Shown here: piece after piece, positions 30,019 through 38,585 of the stretch
How the letters are laid out: every line of letters begins with the position of its first letter
Position numbering within the stretch: the stretch's first letter is position 1
DNA from: JALZDI01 sp965653225
Lineage (GTDB): Bacteria; Actinomycetota; Actinomycetes; Propionibacteriales; Nocardioidaceae
Length of the DNA stretch: 64,000 nt
Reading direction: 5' to 3'
Assembly (NCBI GenBank): GCA_965653225.1
Contig: CBFGZI010000001.1
Span: 12,858-76,857, forward strand
Notes under the pieces: model-generated
What the model was told of the DNA's origin: nothing
Database searches by the model: none
The model's input: only the letters and a program-made list of their open reading frames with translations
Position numbers and translations under genes: made by a program

Positions 30019-31746
30019 ATGGCGACGGCGGAGTCGACAGCCCCGTCTGTCTGGTCGCGCAGGCTGGCCACCGGCCTGCGCGGCCTGCTGACCCCCAAGG
30101 CGCTCATCCTGCTGGCGGTCACGGGTGTCATCGCCTACCTGGCGCTGGTGCCCCTGTACTACCTGCTGTGGGGCACGTTCTTCGGGGACCAGGGCTTCAC
30201 GCTGGGCGGCTTCGCTCGGGCCTACGGCGACGGACAGATGGGCGAGCTGATCTTCAACTCGCTCTCGTTCGCCTTCGGTGCCGCGGTCATCTCCCTGGTG
30301 GTCGGCACGGGCCTGGCCTACCTCAACGTGCGCACCGACGTGCCGTTCAAGGGACTGTTCTTCGCCGCATCGATGATCCCGCTCATCATCCCGGGCATCC
30401 TGTACACCTTCTCCTGGATCCTGCTGGCCAGCCCCCAGATCGGCCTGCTCAACGCCGCGGTGAAGCCGGTCCTCGGTGGCAGTCCACTGGACGTGTTCTC
30501 GATCTGGGGCATGGCGTGGGTGGAGGGCCTGCATCTGAGCCCGCTCGTGTTCCTGCTGATGGTTGCCGCCTTCCGGTCGATGGACCCCGCGTTGGAGGAG
30601 TCGGCGCTGATGTCGGGCGCTAGCCGGTGGACGGTGTTCCGCCGGGTCACACTCCCTCTGGCCCGCCCGGCCATCGTCGCCGCGGTGCTGGTCATGGTGG
30701 TCCGCAGCCTCGAGAGCTTCGAGGTCCCGGCCCTGTTGGGGCTGCAGAACGGCATCTTCGTCTTCACCAGCCGGATCTACTTCACCCTGCACAGTTTCCC
30801 GCCGGACCTGCAGGCTGCGGGTGCGCTCGCGACCGGGTTGTTGCTGTTCGCCGCTGTGGGCGTGTTGCTGAGCAGCCGGCTCGGGAAAGGTCGCAGCTTC
30901 CAGACGGTGACGGGCAAGGGGTTCCGTCCACGGCGGATGGAGCTCGGCCGGCTGCGTTGGGTGATGGGCGGTGGCGTCATCGTGTACTTCATCCTGACCG
31001 TCGCGGCCCCGCTGGTGGTGCTCGTCTACAGCTCGCTGCTGCCGTTCTATCAGCCTCCCAGTGCGGGCGTGTTCAAGTCGATGGGGCTGGAGAACTACGC
31101 CGAGCTGCTGGACGACGACACCGCGATGACGGCACTGAAGAACTCGCTGATCCTGGGCGTGGGGACGGCGACGCTGGTGATGCTGTTCATGGCCGTGGCC
31201 GCGTGGATGGTGGTCCGCTCACGTGTTCCGGGTCGCCAGGTCGTCGACCAGCTCGCGTTCACCCCGCTGGTGATCCCCGGTCTGGTGCTCGGTCTCGCGC
31301 TGGCGTTCGTCTATCTGCGTAGCCCGGTGCCGATCTACGGCACGTTGTTCATCCTGCTGATCGCGTACTGCACGCGGTACCTGCCCTACGGGATGCGCTA
31401 CGCCGTCACGTCCATGCAGCAGATCTCCGGTGAGCTCGAAGAGTCGGCCCAGGCCTGCGGGGCCTCCTGGTGGCAGTCCTTCCGTCGAGTGCTGCTACCT
31501 CTGCTGTCGCCCGGGTTGATCGCTGGCTGGGTCTACATCCTCGTGGTGTCCTTCCGCGAGCTCTCCAGCTCGATCCTGCTGTATAGCCCGGGTAACGAGG
31601 TGCTCTCGATCCTGATCTGGGAGCAGTACGTCAACGGAGACTTCCCCGTGCTTTCCGCGCTCGGCGTCGTCATGGTGCTGACGCTGGTCGTGCTGGTCGG
31701 GATCGCGTACAAGGTCGGCGCACGGGTCGGGCTGAAAGAGGACTGA
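30019..31746 (+). CDS. ABC transporter permease, two fused domains
   Basis: A 575-residue double permease (FbpB/ThiP type) with about 12 transmembrane helices. Each half has an EAA loop: EESALMSGASRWTVFRRVTLPL in the first half and EESAQACGASWWQSFRRVLLPL in the second. ATG 30019, 64 bp after the binding-protein gene. Forms the channel of the importer with genes 28818 and 31790. Confidence 0.9.
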   Translation: MATAESTAPSVWSRRLATGLRGLLTPKALILLAVTGVIAYLALVPLYYLLWGTFFGDQGFTLGGFARAYGDGQMGELIFNSLSFAFGAAVISLVVGTGLAYLNVRTDVPFKGLFFAASMIPLIIPGILYTFSWILLASPQIGLLNAAVKPVLGGSPLDVFSIWGMAWVEGLHLSPLVFLLMVAAFRSMDPALEESALMSGASRWTVFRRVTLPLARPAIVAAVLVMVVRSLESFEVPALLGLQNGIFVFTSRIYFTLHSFPPDLQAAGALATGLLLFAAVGVLLSSRLGKGRSFQTVTGKGFRPRRMELGRLRWVMGGGVIVYFILTVAAPLVVLVYSSLLPFYQPPSAGVFKSMGLENYAELLDDDTAMTALKNSLILGVGTATLVMLFMAVAAWMVVRSRVPGRQVVDQLAFTPLVIPGLVLGLALAFVYLRSPVPIYGTLFILLIAYCTRYLPYGMRYAVTSMQQISGELEESAQACGASWWQSFRRVLLPLLSPGLIAGWVYILVVSFRELSSSILLYSPGNEVLSILIWEQYVNGDFPVLSALGVVMVLTLVVLVGIAYKVGARVGLKED

Positions 31747-31789
31747 GTACGGCGTCGCCGGTTGTTCGGCGCCAGGAATGGAGCGACGG

Positions 31790-32947
31790 ATGCTTCGCAT
31801 CGAAGAGCTGGTGAAGTCCTTCGAGGGCGGCGGCGGTGGACGCCTGTTGCGACGAAAGCGCAGTAACGGTGAACAGCCGACGCGCGTCCTGGCTGTGGAC
31901 GGTGTCAGCTTCGACGTCGAGGACGGCCAGCTGTTTACGCTGCTCGGTCCCTCCGGCTGCGGCAAGACGACGACCCTGCGTTCGATCGCCGGCCTGGAGA
32001 AGCCCGACGCCGGCACCATCAAGCTGGATGACCAGGTGCTGTTCGCCCGTGAGGGCGGGCACACCGTCAACGTGTCCGCGAACCAGCGCGGGCTCGGGAT
32101 GGTCTTCCAGTCCTACGCGATCTGGCCACACATGACCGTGTTCAACAACGCCGCCTTCCCCCTGCAGGTGGTGAACCGGCGGAAGCGCCTGAACAAGCGC
32201 GACATTGCAGACAAGGTCATGCGGGTGCTCGAGGTGATGGAGCTGCACAAGCTGGCGGACCGGCAGGCTACGAAGCTGTCGGGTGGGCAGCAGCAGAGGT
32301 TGGCGCTCGCCCGTGCGATCGTGACCGAGCCACCGTTGCTGCTCCTGGACGAGCCATTGTCCAACCTGGACGCCAAGCTGCGTGAGTCGCTGCGGTTCGA
32401 GCTCAAGCGGCTGCAGCGCGAGTTGGGGATCACCAGCATCTATGTCACGCACGACCAGATCGAGGCCCTCGCCCTGTCCTCGATGGTGGCGGTGATGAAC
32501 GAGGGCAGGATCGAGCAGCTGGGCAAGCCTCGTGAGATCTACGAGAAACCGAGGTCGAGGTTCGTAGCGGAGTTCATCGGCACCTCCAACTTCATCACCG
32601 GCGTCGTGGCGGACCGGCGGGGCGACTGCTTCACCGTCGAGACGAGCGAGGGACGGCTGCTGGTGAACGGCGCCTCGGAGGTGGCGCCGGGTTCTGACGT
32701 CGTGGTGAGCATCCGGCCGGAGGCGGTGGAGATCGCGACCCACAGCTGGGACTCGACCGTGCCCAACGTGTGGTCGGGGACGGTGAACAACCGCGCTTTC
32801 CTCGGCGACGCCGTGGACCACGTCGTCGGCGTGGGCAAGTACAGCATCCGCAGTCGATGCAATCCCGCGGTTTCGATCCCACCTGGCACGGATGTCTACC
32901 TGCACATGGACCCCGCCAAGCTGTTGCTCGTGCCGATCGAGGCATGA
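31790..32947 (+). CDS. ABC transporter ATP-binding protein (FbpC/PotA-like)
   Basis: A 385-residue ATPase; ATG 31790 chosen for the GGAG site upstream (ATG 31778 adds four residues). Walker A GPSGCGKTT, signature LSGGQQQR, Walker B LLLLDEPLSNLD, H-loop VTHD, and a C-terminal TOBE domain (about residues 280-380). A basic insertion RLLRRKRSNGEQ near residue 20 is unusual. Third gene of the importer operon. Confidence 0.9.
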   Translation: MLRIEELVKSFEGGGGGRLLRRKRSNGEQPTRVLAVDGVSFDVEDGQLFTLLGPSGCGKTTTLRSIAGLEKPDAGTIKLDDQVLFAREGGHTVNVSANQRGLGMVFQSYAIWPHMTVFNNAAFPLQVVNRRKRLNKRDIADKVMRVLEVMELHKLADRQATKLSGGQQQRLALARAIVTEPPLLLLDEPLSNLDAKLRESLRFELKRLQRELGITSIYVTHDQIEALALSSMVAVMNEGRIEQLGKPREIYEKPRSRFVAEFIGTSNFITGVVADRRGDCFTVETSEGRLLVNGASEVAPGSDVVVSIRPEAVEIATHSWDSTVPNVWSGTVNNRAFLGDAVDHVVGVGKYSIRSRCNPAVSIPPGTDVYLHMDPAKLLLVPIEA

Positions 32948-33003
32948 GGAGGGTCCGCAGGGGTCGGGCGCGCCGACGGTGCTGAATGCGGGGACTTTCT
33001 GAC

Positions 33004-34296
33004 GTGCCCTCGATTCCATCCGTCCTCCGCCAGCGCGACTTCGACCTGTACTGGTCCGGAGTCGTCCTCTCCCAGATCGGCACCCGCGGGGCAGTAGCCG
33101 CCAACCTTTACCAGGTCTATGCCCTCACGGACTCTGTCGCCTACACCGGACTGGTCGGTGGCGCACAAGCGGCGGCGCTGCTCGTGCTCAGCCCGCTGGG
33201 TGGTGTGTACGCCGACCGTCTGGATCGCCGACGGCTCCTGCAGGCCGCGCAGGCGGCATCGCTGGTCGTCGCCCTGGCTCTCGCCCTCCTCACCTTCACC
33301 GGACACGTGCAGGCATGGCACGTCGTGGTCAGCGCTCTCCTGGCCACGGCCGCAGCGACGTTCGACCAACCAGCCCGACAGGCGCTGATACCCGCCCTTG
33401 TGCCACGACGCCAGCTTCCCCAGGCGATCGCGCTGCTCAACCCCTCACGCGAGGTGGCCGTGCTCGTCGGTCCCGCCCTGGCCGGTCTCCTCATCGCCTG
33501 GGCGGGACCGGGCCTGGTCTACCTGCTGGACGCGGTCACGTACGCGGTGCTGGTCGTGGTGTTGGCAATGATCAGCGTGCAGGGCCTGGCCCAGGGAGGC
33601 GGGCCTCGGCGGTCGGTGCTGGCCTCCATCGCCGAAGGTGCCCGCTACGTGGGGCGGCGTCCGTTGATCTGGAGGCTCATGGGCCTGGACTTGGTGGCCA
33701 CAGTATGTGGCGCGTACCGCGTGGTGCTGCCCGCTCTGGCCGTCGACGTGCTCGCGGTCGGTCCCACCGGGTACGGCCTGCTAAGCAGCGCGCCCTCGGC
33801 AGGGGCACTGCTCGCGACGTACAGCGTGTTCAGGGTGGTGGACCGAAGTCGGCGGCAGGGACGGGTGCTGCTCGCGTCCACAGCGCTGTACGGCCTCGCC
33901 GTCATGGCATTGGCCCAAAGTCCCTGGTTCTGGCTGACCGTCGCCTTCGGCCTGCTCATCGGTGCCTTCGACGCGATGTCGACGACCATCCGGCACGCCG
34001 CAGTGCAGATCGAGACCCCGGACTACATCCGTGGCCGTGTTCAGGCGTTCTACCAGATGTCGTCACGCGGAGGACCCGCGATCGGGGACCTGGCTGTCGG
34101 GGCGTTCGCCGGAGTCGTCGGTCCAGTCGTGGCTCTCACCGTCGGTGGGCTGGGACCATTGTTGGCGGCCGGTGCGCTGCTCGGGCGCCCGAACGTCGTG
34201 CGCGAGTACGCCGGGTCGGTCGACGTCGGCGGGGAGCCGGAGCCGGTTGCGCTACCGGACGCCAGCCCCCCGTCTCCCCGACACCCTGGTGCTTAG
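33004..34296 (+). CDS. MFS transporter (EntS/DUF894-like)
   Basis: About 430 residues, GTG 33004 (ATG 32986 possible). Twelve hydrophobic segments; the N-terminal RQRDFDLYWSGVVLSQIGTRG and FDQPARQALIPALVPRRQL wording matches the enterobactin-exporter-like MFS group. It follows the ABC ATPase by 56 bp and may be on the same transcript. It could export an intermediate or a metal chelator. A second EntS-like gene lies at 47252. Confidence 0.82.
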   Translation: MPSIPSVLRQRDFDLYWSGVVLSQIGTRGAVAANLYQVYALTDSVAYTGLVGGAQAAALLVLSPLGGVYADRLDRRRLLQAAQAASLVVALALALLTFTGHVQAWHVVVSALLATAAATFDQPARQALIPALVPRRQLPQAIALLNPSREVAVLVGPALAGLLIAWAGPGLVYLLDAVTYAVLVVVLAMISVQGLAQGGGPRRSVLASIAEGARYVGRRPLIWRLMGLDLVATVCGAYRVVLPALAVDVLAVGPTGYGLLSSAPSAGALLATYSVFRVVDRSRRQGRVLLASTALYGLAVMALAQSPWFWLTVAFGLLIGAFDAMSTTIRHAAVQIETPDYIRGRVQAFYQMSSRGGPAIGDLAVGAFAGVVGPVVALTVGGLGPLLAAGALLGRPNVVREYAGSVDVGGEPEPVALPDASPPSPRHPGA

Positions 34297-34390
34297 CGGC
34301 TAAAGATGACGGGACAGTCGACGCCACCGCATCTGTTGCCTCTCTCAAGCCTTGCCGAGCACGTCTATGAATGGGCACGCAATACTCCTA

Positions 34391-34406
34391 CACTGGCCTA
34401 ACCATT
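34391..34406. promoter_or_regulatory. Putative GntR operator, site 2
   Basis: Core TGGCCTAACC (34394-34403) upstream of the TIM-barrel gene, overlapping TACACT (34389-34394), a possible -10 hexamer. The surrounding gap 34297-34501 shows no coding potential. Confidence 0.5.
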
Positions 34407-34501
34407 ATGCCGCGACAGTGTTGCGGAGATGAGCTCGGCTGCGCAACCTAGCGGGTGGGGCACTCCCACCTCGGCGGCCGGACGACGGACGTGGGGTTTT
34501 G

Positions 34502-35305
34502 ATGGCGAAGCTCTGCCCGGCGGAGATCGGGCTCGCCCCGCTGACCGTGGGTCGGCCCGAGGCGCCGGAGATGGTCGCGATAGCGCAGACCGGAGGTTTC
34601 TCGCGCCTAGGTCTGGCGTTGTGCGCGCCGGACGGTCGCCTCGACGCAACTTGTACGGACCGGCAGCGGCTGCATCGCACGCTGCGGACGCTGTCACGTA
34701 CGGGTCTGGAGGTCATCGACGTCGGTGTGGTTGTCCTGTCCCGGCGCCTGGCCCCGGACACGGTGCGGCGCGTCATGGAGGTCGGGCGTGCCCTAGGTGC
34801 GCGTCGCGTGGTCGTGGTTAACGCGGAGCCGGATGCTGACCGAGCCTCCGCGATGCTGTCGACGGTCGCCGACAGGGCAGCCGAGCTGGACATGCTCGTT
34901 GGGCTGGAGTTCATGCCGTATTCCGCCACGCCGGACGCGGCAGCCGCCGCATCGCTCATCCGATCCGTCGCGCACCCGCACGTCGGGATCGTGCTGGACG
35001 TCCTCCACCTGTTCCGCTCCGGTGGCGGGCCGGGCGATGTGGCAACCCTGTCCGTTCCGCTGGTGCTGGTGCAGCTGTGCGACGCCCCGCGTACCCCGCC
35101 CCCACTGGGCCGGCTGCGCGAAGAGTCCCTAACCGATCGTAGACATCTCGGATACGGCGACCTGCCATTGCGCGCCGTCCTGGCGGGCGTTCCCTCAGGC
35201 GTGCCCATGACGGTCGAGGCACCCGTGACCCGCGACGCGGGACTTCCGCCAGCAGAGCGAGCGCGACGGGCTGCCACGGCCCTCTACCGTTACGCGGCCG
35301 GCTAA
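34502..35305 (+). CDS. Sugar phosphate isomerase/epimerase-like TIM-barrel protein
   Basis: A 267-residue xylose-isomerase-like barrel (ATG 34502). Family pattern: GARRVVVVNAEPDADRASAMLSTVADRAAELDMLVGLEFMPYSATPDAAAAASLIR, then HVGIVLDVLHLFRSGG, LVQLCDAP, and a late acidic residue in VPMTVEAPV; these offer the Glu/Asp/His metal set of the fold. Members include hydroxypyruvate isomerase and 3-dehydroshikimate dehydratase. An isomerase or dehydratase role on an oxo acid of the pathway is possible; no specific substrate is claimed. Confidence 0.75.
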   Translation: MAKLCPAEIGLAPLTVGRPEAPEMVAIAQTGGFSRLGLALCAPDGRLDATCTDRQRLHRTLRTLSRTGLEVIDVGVVVLSRRLAPDTVRRVMEVGRALGARRVVVVNAEPDADRASAMLSTVADRAAELDMLVGLEFMPYSATPDAAAAASLIRSVAHPHVGIVLDVLHLFRSGGGPGDVATLSVPLVLVQLCDAPRTPPPLGRLREESLTDRRHLGYGDLPLRAVLAGVPSGVPMTVEAPVTRDAGLPPAERARRAATALYRYAAG

Positions 35306-35349
35306 AAGCGCATTCCGGCTATCACATCGAACACTCGCCGAGGGATGGT

Positions 35350-35368
35350 ATATTGGTCAGCCCAATGT
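35350..35368. promoter_or_regulatory. Putative GntR operator, site 3, over a -10 box
   Basis: ATTGGTCAGCCCAAT (35352-35366) is a palindrome with core TGGTCAGCCC (35354-35363). It abuts TATATT (35350-35355), a good -10 for the ferredoxin-Rieske operon. Position over the promoter suggests repression. Confidence 0.6.
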
Positions 35369-35419
35369 GCCAGGGAGGGTGCTGTGGGCACGGTTGGTGG
35401 TTACCGAGAGGACGCGATA

Positions 35420-35743
35420 ATGCCGAAGGTCGTATACGTGGAGGCGTCTGGCGCCGAGCGGGTCGTGGACGGCACAGCCGGCGAATCCGTCATGGCTACC
35501 GCGGTTAAACACGGCGTCGAGGGCATCGTCGGTGAGTGCGGAGGAAACGCGTCCTGCGCCACCTGCCACGTCTGGGTTCGCGACGAGTTCCAGGCACTCG
35601 TCGGCCCTCCGCACGACTTGGAGGACGACCTTCTCGACCTCGCGGTCGCGGAACGGCGGGAAGGGAGCCGGCTCTCGTGCCAAATCGAGTTGGGCGCGGA
35701 CCTCGACGGGCTCACTGTCGACGTCCCGCCAGAGCAGCCCTGA
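35420..35743 (+). CDS. 2Fe-2S ferredoxin, adrenodoxin/putidaredoxin type
   Basis: A 107-residue electron carrier; ATG 35420. Cluster ligands C40, C46, C49 and C87 (GECGGNASCATCHV ... LSCQI) in the C-x5-C-x2-C pattern. It precedes the Rieske oxygenase by 160 bp and is its likely donor. The matching FAD reductase would be the gene at 54320-55564, which carries the same operator. Confidence 0.92.
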   Translation: MPKVVYVEASGAERVVDGTAGESVMATAVKHGVEGIVGECGGNASCATCHVWVRDEFQALVGPPHDLEDDLLDLAVAERREGSRLSCQIELGADLDGLTVDVPPEQP

Positions 35744-35903
35744 GAGTGCCCAGGGTGGCTTCATTGACATCAAGGGCTTAATGGACAGATATTTAGACCA
35801 GTGCCCGGTCGCGCCGAGCCGCTACCCGCGGCTGGGGGTAGACCTCGTCGCTGCTGGCTGAACGCGTGGCCGCTGCGACCGGCCGGCACGGAAAGGACAC
35901 GAG

Positions 35904-37190
35904 GTGCTCAGACGAGAGATCAACGAGCTGCTCACGCAGACCGGGCCGGGGACGCGCATGGGCGACCTGTTCCGCCGCTACTGGATGCCGGCACTCCTCG
36001 CCGAGGAGCTGCCCGAGAACGACTGTCCGCCGGTTCGTGTGAAGATCCTGTCGGAACGGCTTATCGCCTTCCGCGATACCCGGGGCCGGTACGGCCTGAT
36101 GGACGAGTTCTGCGCGCACCGGGGGGTGTCGCTGTGGTTCGGGCGAAATGAGGAGTGCGGCCTGCGGTGTCCCTACCACGGTTGGAAGTACGACGTCACC
36201 GGGCAGTGTGTCGACGTGCCGTCCGAACCCGAGACCGGCAACTTCGCGGCGAACGTGAAGCTCAGGTCCTATCCGTTGGTCAAGGTGGGGGACATCCTGT
36301 GGACCTACATGGGACCGCCGGATGCGCAGCCGCCGCTCCCGGAGTTCGAGTTCGTGCACGTGCCCGAGGAGCAGACCTACACCTCGAAGCGCTGGCAGGA
36401 GTGCAACTGGCTGCAGGCACTGGAGGGAGGCATCGACTCCAGCCACGTCTCGTTCCTGCACTCCGGTCAGCTCAACAGTGACCCGCTGTTCAAGGGCTCA
36501 AAGGGCAACCAGTACAACGTCGGTGATCTGAAGCCGTTCTTCGAAGTGGCCGACACCGAAGGCGGACTCTTCGTCGCGGCACGTCGGAACGCGGAGGAGG
36601 GTCACTACTACTGGCGGATCACCCCCTGGGTGATGCCCAGCTTCACCATGGTCCCTCCGCGCGGTGACCACCCCGTGCACGGACACATCTGGGTGCCGAT
36701 CGACGACGAGAACTGCTGGGTCTACACGTTTGACTACCACCCCGCCCGGGCACTGACCCAGACCGAACGGCAGGCCATGCTCGACGGGTACGGCGTGCAC
36801 AGCGAGAACATCCCCGGCACCTACCGGCCGCTGGCCAACAAGGACAACGACTACCTCATGGACCGGGAGGCCCAGCGCCGTAACGAGCACTTCTCCGGCA
36901 TCAAGGGCATCGCAATGCAGGACGCCTCGCTGCAGGAGAGCATGGGTCCAATCGTCGACCGTACGAAGGAACGCCTGGTGGCCACCGACAGCGGTATCAT
37001 CAAGGCCCGCCAGAAGCTGCGCAAGGCCGCGATCGCGCTGGCGGAGCAGGGTGTAACGCCGCCGGGGGTCGACCCGGAGCACCAGCGCATCCGGTCTGTC
37101 TCGATCGTGCTGCCCAAGGACGAGTCGTTCATGGAGTCGACCGCCGAGGCGGTCCGTGTCAAGCCCGGCGTTCCGCAGACCTCGGTGTGA
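35904..37190 (+). CDS. Rieske non-heme iron oxygenase, phthalate 4,5-dioxygenase family
   Basis: A 428-residue oxygenase alpha subunit, GTG 35904. Rieske ligands C70, H72, C89, H92 (CAH ... CPYH); mononuclear iron ligands H181 and H186 with bridging D178 (GGIDSSHVSFLH). Overall wording (GPGTRMGDLFRRYWMPALL, EECGLRCPYHGWKYD, NWLQALEGGIDSSH) is that of phthalate 4,5-dioxygenase and related homo-oligomeric enzymes, which also include O-demethylases and diaryl-ether dioxygenases. Substrate is inferred to be an aromatic carboxylate. Heads a tight run with the two next genes (spacings 1 and 4 bp). Confidence 0.92.
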   Translation: MLRREINELLTQTGPGTRMGDLFRRYWMPALLAEELPENDCPPVRVKILSERLIAFRDTRGRYGLMDEFCAHRGVSLWFGRNEECGLRCPYHGWKYDVTGQCVDVPSEPETGNFAANVKLRSYPLVKVGDILWTYMGPPDAQPPLPEFEFVHVPEEQTYTSKRWQECNWLQALEGGIDSSHVSFLHSGQLNSDPLFKGSKGNQYNVGDLKPFFEVADTEGGLFVAARRNAEEGHYYWRITPWVMPSFTMVPPRGDHPVHGHIWVPIDDENCWVYTFDYHPARALTQTERQAMLDGYGVHSENIPGTYRPLANKDNDYLMDREAQRRNEHFSGIKGIAMQDASLQESMGPIVDRTKERLVATDSGIIKARQKLRKAAIALAEQGVTPPGVDPEHQRIRSVSIVLPKDESFMESTAEAVRVKPGVPQTSV

Positions 37191-37191
37191 C

Positions 37192-37710
37192 ATGGAGCTG
37201 CGTCAAACTCTGCTGCACAGTTGTGCGAAGGCGGCGACTGCGGCCGAGGCACGGTTCCGTATCGACGTGCCGATCGCACCGTCGCGCGCCACCCGCATCA
37301 TCGCCCTCGACGAGTGGTCTGCTGTCGTCGTCGGCCACGTCGCGGAGCAAACGTGGGCCACGGCGCGCTTCTTCACCTGGGACGACTCGCTGGCGTCGGC
37401 CAGCGGCCGTGGGCAGGATGTCGACGGCCCGATGCTGAGGTCGATGGAGGGACAGGTCGTCCCGCTCGGCGAAACGCTCGCCGGCGTCGACGTGGCGGTC
37501 ATGGTGGCCTCCGGGGACGAGGGGGCCGCCGCGGCCGAGAGCATCGGCAGGGCATGTAGCGCTCGCGGCATCATGACAGCGGGCCTCATCCTCAGCGACG
37601 ACGAGCACGTGAGCCGGGCTCTGGCCGCCCTGCGCCCGCACGCGCGAGTGCTGATGGTGCCCGCCGAGGAGGACGACCTGGTCCAGTTGCTGACCGCCCT
37701 GAGAGCCTGA
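37192..37710 (+). CDS. Unknown protein between Rieske oxygenase and PanB-like gene
   Basis: A 172-residue protein starting one base after the Rieske stop (TGACATG), so translation is coupled. N-terminal 50 residues: MELRQTLLHSCAKAATAAEARFRID..; the C-terminal half reads like a Rossmann-type beta-alpha unit (GVDVAVMVASGDEGAAAAESIGRACSARGIMTAGLIL ... VLMVPAEEDDLVQLL), faintly like the nucleotide-binding half of tubulin/FtsZ folds. No family recognised. Tight coupling suggests it works with the oxygenase or the PanB-like protein. Confidence 0.7.
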   Translation: MELRQTLLHSCAKAATAAEARFRIDVPIAPSRATRIIALDEWSAVVVGHVAEQTWATARFFTWDDSLASASGRGQDVDGPMLRSMEGQVVPLGETLAGVDVAVMVASGDEGAAAAESIGRACSARGIMTAGLILSDDEHVSRALAALRPHARVLMVPAEEDDLVQLLTALRA

Positions 37711-37714
37711 CCGC

Positions 37715-38548
37715 ATGCAGGACAACATCACCCTTCCGGCGCTGCAGGGCATGAAGCGCGACTCCCGCAAGATCGTCGGGGTCGTCGCGTGGGACTACCA
37801 CATGGCGCAGCTCGCGGACCGTGCCGGCGTGGACCTGGTCAGCGTGGGCGACACCGTGGGGGTGAACCTGTGGGGCCGCGACAACCCCCTGCAGGTAAGC
37901 ATGGGGGAGATGCTCGTGGTGTGTCAGGCCGTCCGCCGCGGGGTCAAGCGCGCACTGGTGAGCTGTGACTTCCCGTTCGGTCCGCTCCAGGAAGGACCTG
38001 CGAGCGCGGTGCGCGCAGCGATCCGGCTGGCGCAGGATGCCGGTGTCGACATGGTCAAGCTCGACGGTGCGGCGGATCACCTCGACGCGGTGCGGGAGGT
38101 CACCCGCGCAGGCATCCCGGTCTTCGCCCAGTTCGGCATCACCCCGCAGACCGCGATGCGGTACGGCGTGGAGTACACCAGTCGTCCCGGCGCGCAGCCA
38201 CAGGTACCTGCGGAGATGCGGGAGGAGATGGTCGGCCAGGCCAAGCAGCTCGAGGACGCGGGGGCTGTGCTGCTCAACTTCACCAACTCCGGGCCCGTCG
38301 TCGGCGCGGCCGTGGTCCAGGCCGTCTCCATCCCCGTCCTCGGAGGCTTCGGAGGAGGGCCCTGGCTCGATGGCCGGATGCGCATGGCGCACGCCGCGAT
38401 CGGTTATGCCGCCTCCTCGGTGGACGACCCGCCGGATACCTACGCCAACGTGGCACAGATCAGCCTCGACGCGCTCTCGGCCTACGCCGACGACGTACGC
38501 TCCGGCCGGCAGGTGCGAGGCGGCATCCCCGTTCCCCCGACCACGTGA
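37715..38548 (+). CDS. PanB-like (ketopantoate hydroxymethyltransferase fold) protein
   Basis: A 277-residue barrel protein aligned by eye with PanB: DYHMAQLADRAGVDLVSVGDTVG, RGVKRALVSCDFPFG and VDMVKLDGA correspond to PanB metal and ketopantoate motifs. The PanB catalytic base Glu (in VLE-x-VP) is replaced by Asn (NFTNSGP), and VKLEGG has become VKLDGA. So true pantoate synthesis is doubtful; a related aldol or lyase reaction on a pathway intermediate, possibly one-carbon transfer, is more likely. ATG 37715, four bases after the previous gene. Confidence 0.75.
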   Translation: MQDNITLPALQGMKRDSRKIVGVVAWDYHMAQLADRAGVDLVSVGDTVGVNLWGRDNPLQVSMGEMLVVCQAVRRGVKRALVSCDFPFGPLQEGPASAVRAAIRLAQDAGVDMVKLDGAADHLDAVREVTRAGIPVFAQFGITPQTAMRYGVEYTSRPGAQPQVPAEMREEMVGQAKQLEDAGAVLLNFTNSGPVVGAAVVQAVSIPVLGGFGGGPWLDGRMRMAHAAIGYAASSVDDPPDTYANVAQISLDALSAYADDVRSGRQVRGGIPVPPTT

Positions 38549-38585
38549 CCGCGACGATGCGCCCCTTGGGGCCGAATGGAGGACG

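Noticed and set aside
37715..38548. Naming this gene panB
   Set aside because: Key catalytic Glu is replaced and the context is catabolic, so only PanB-like is supported.
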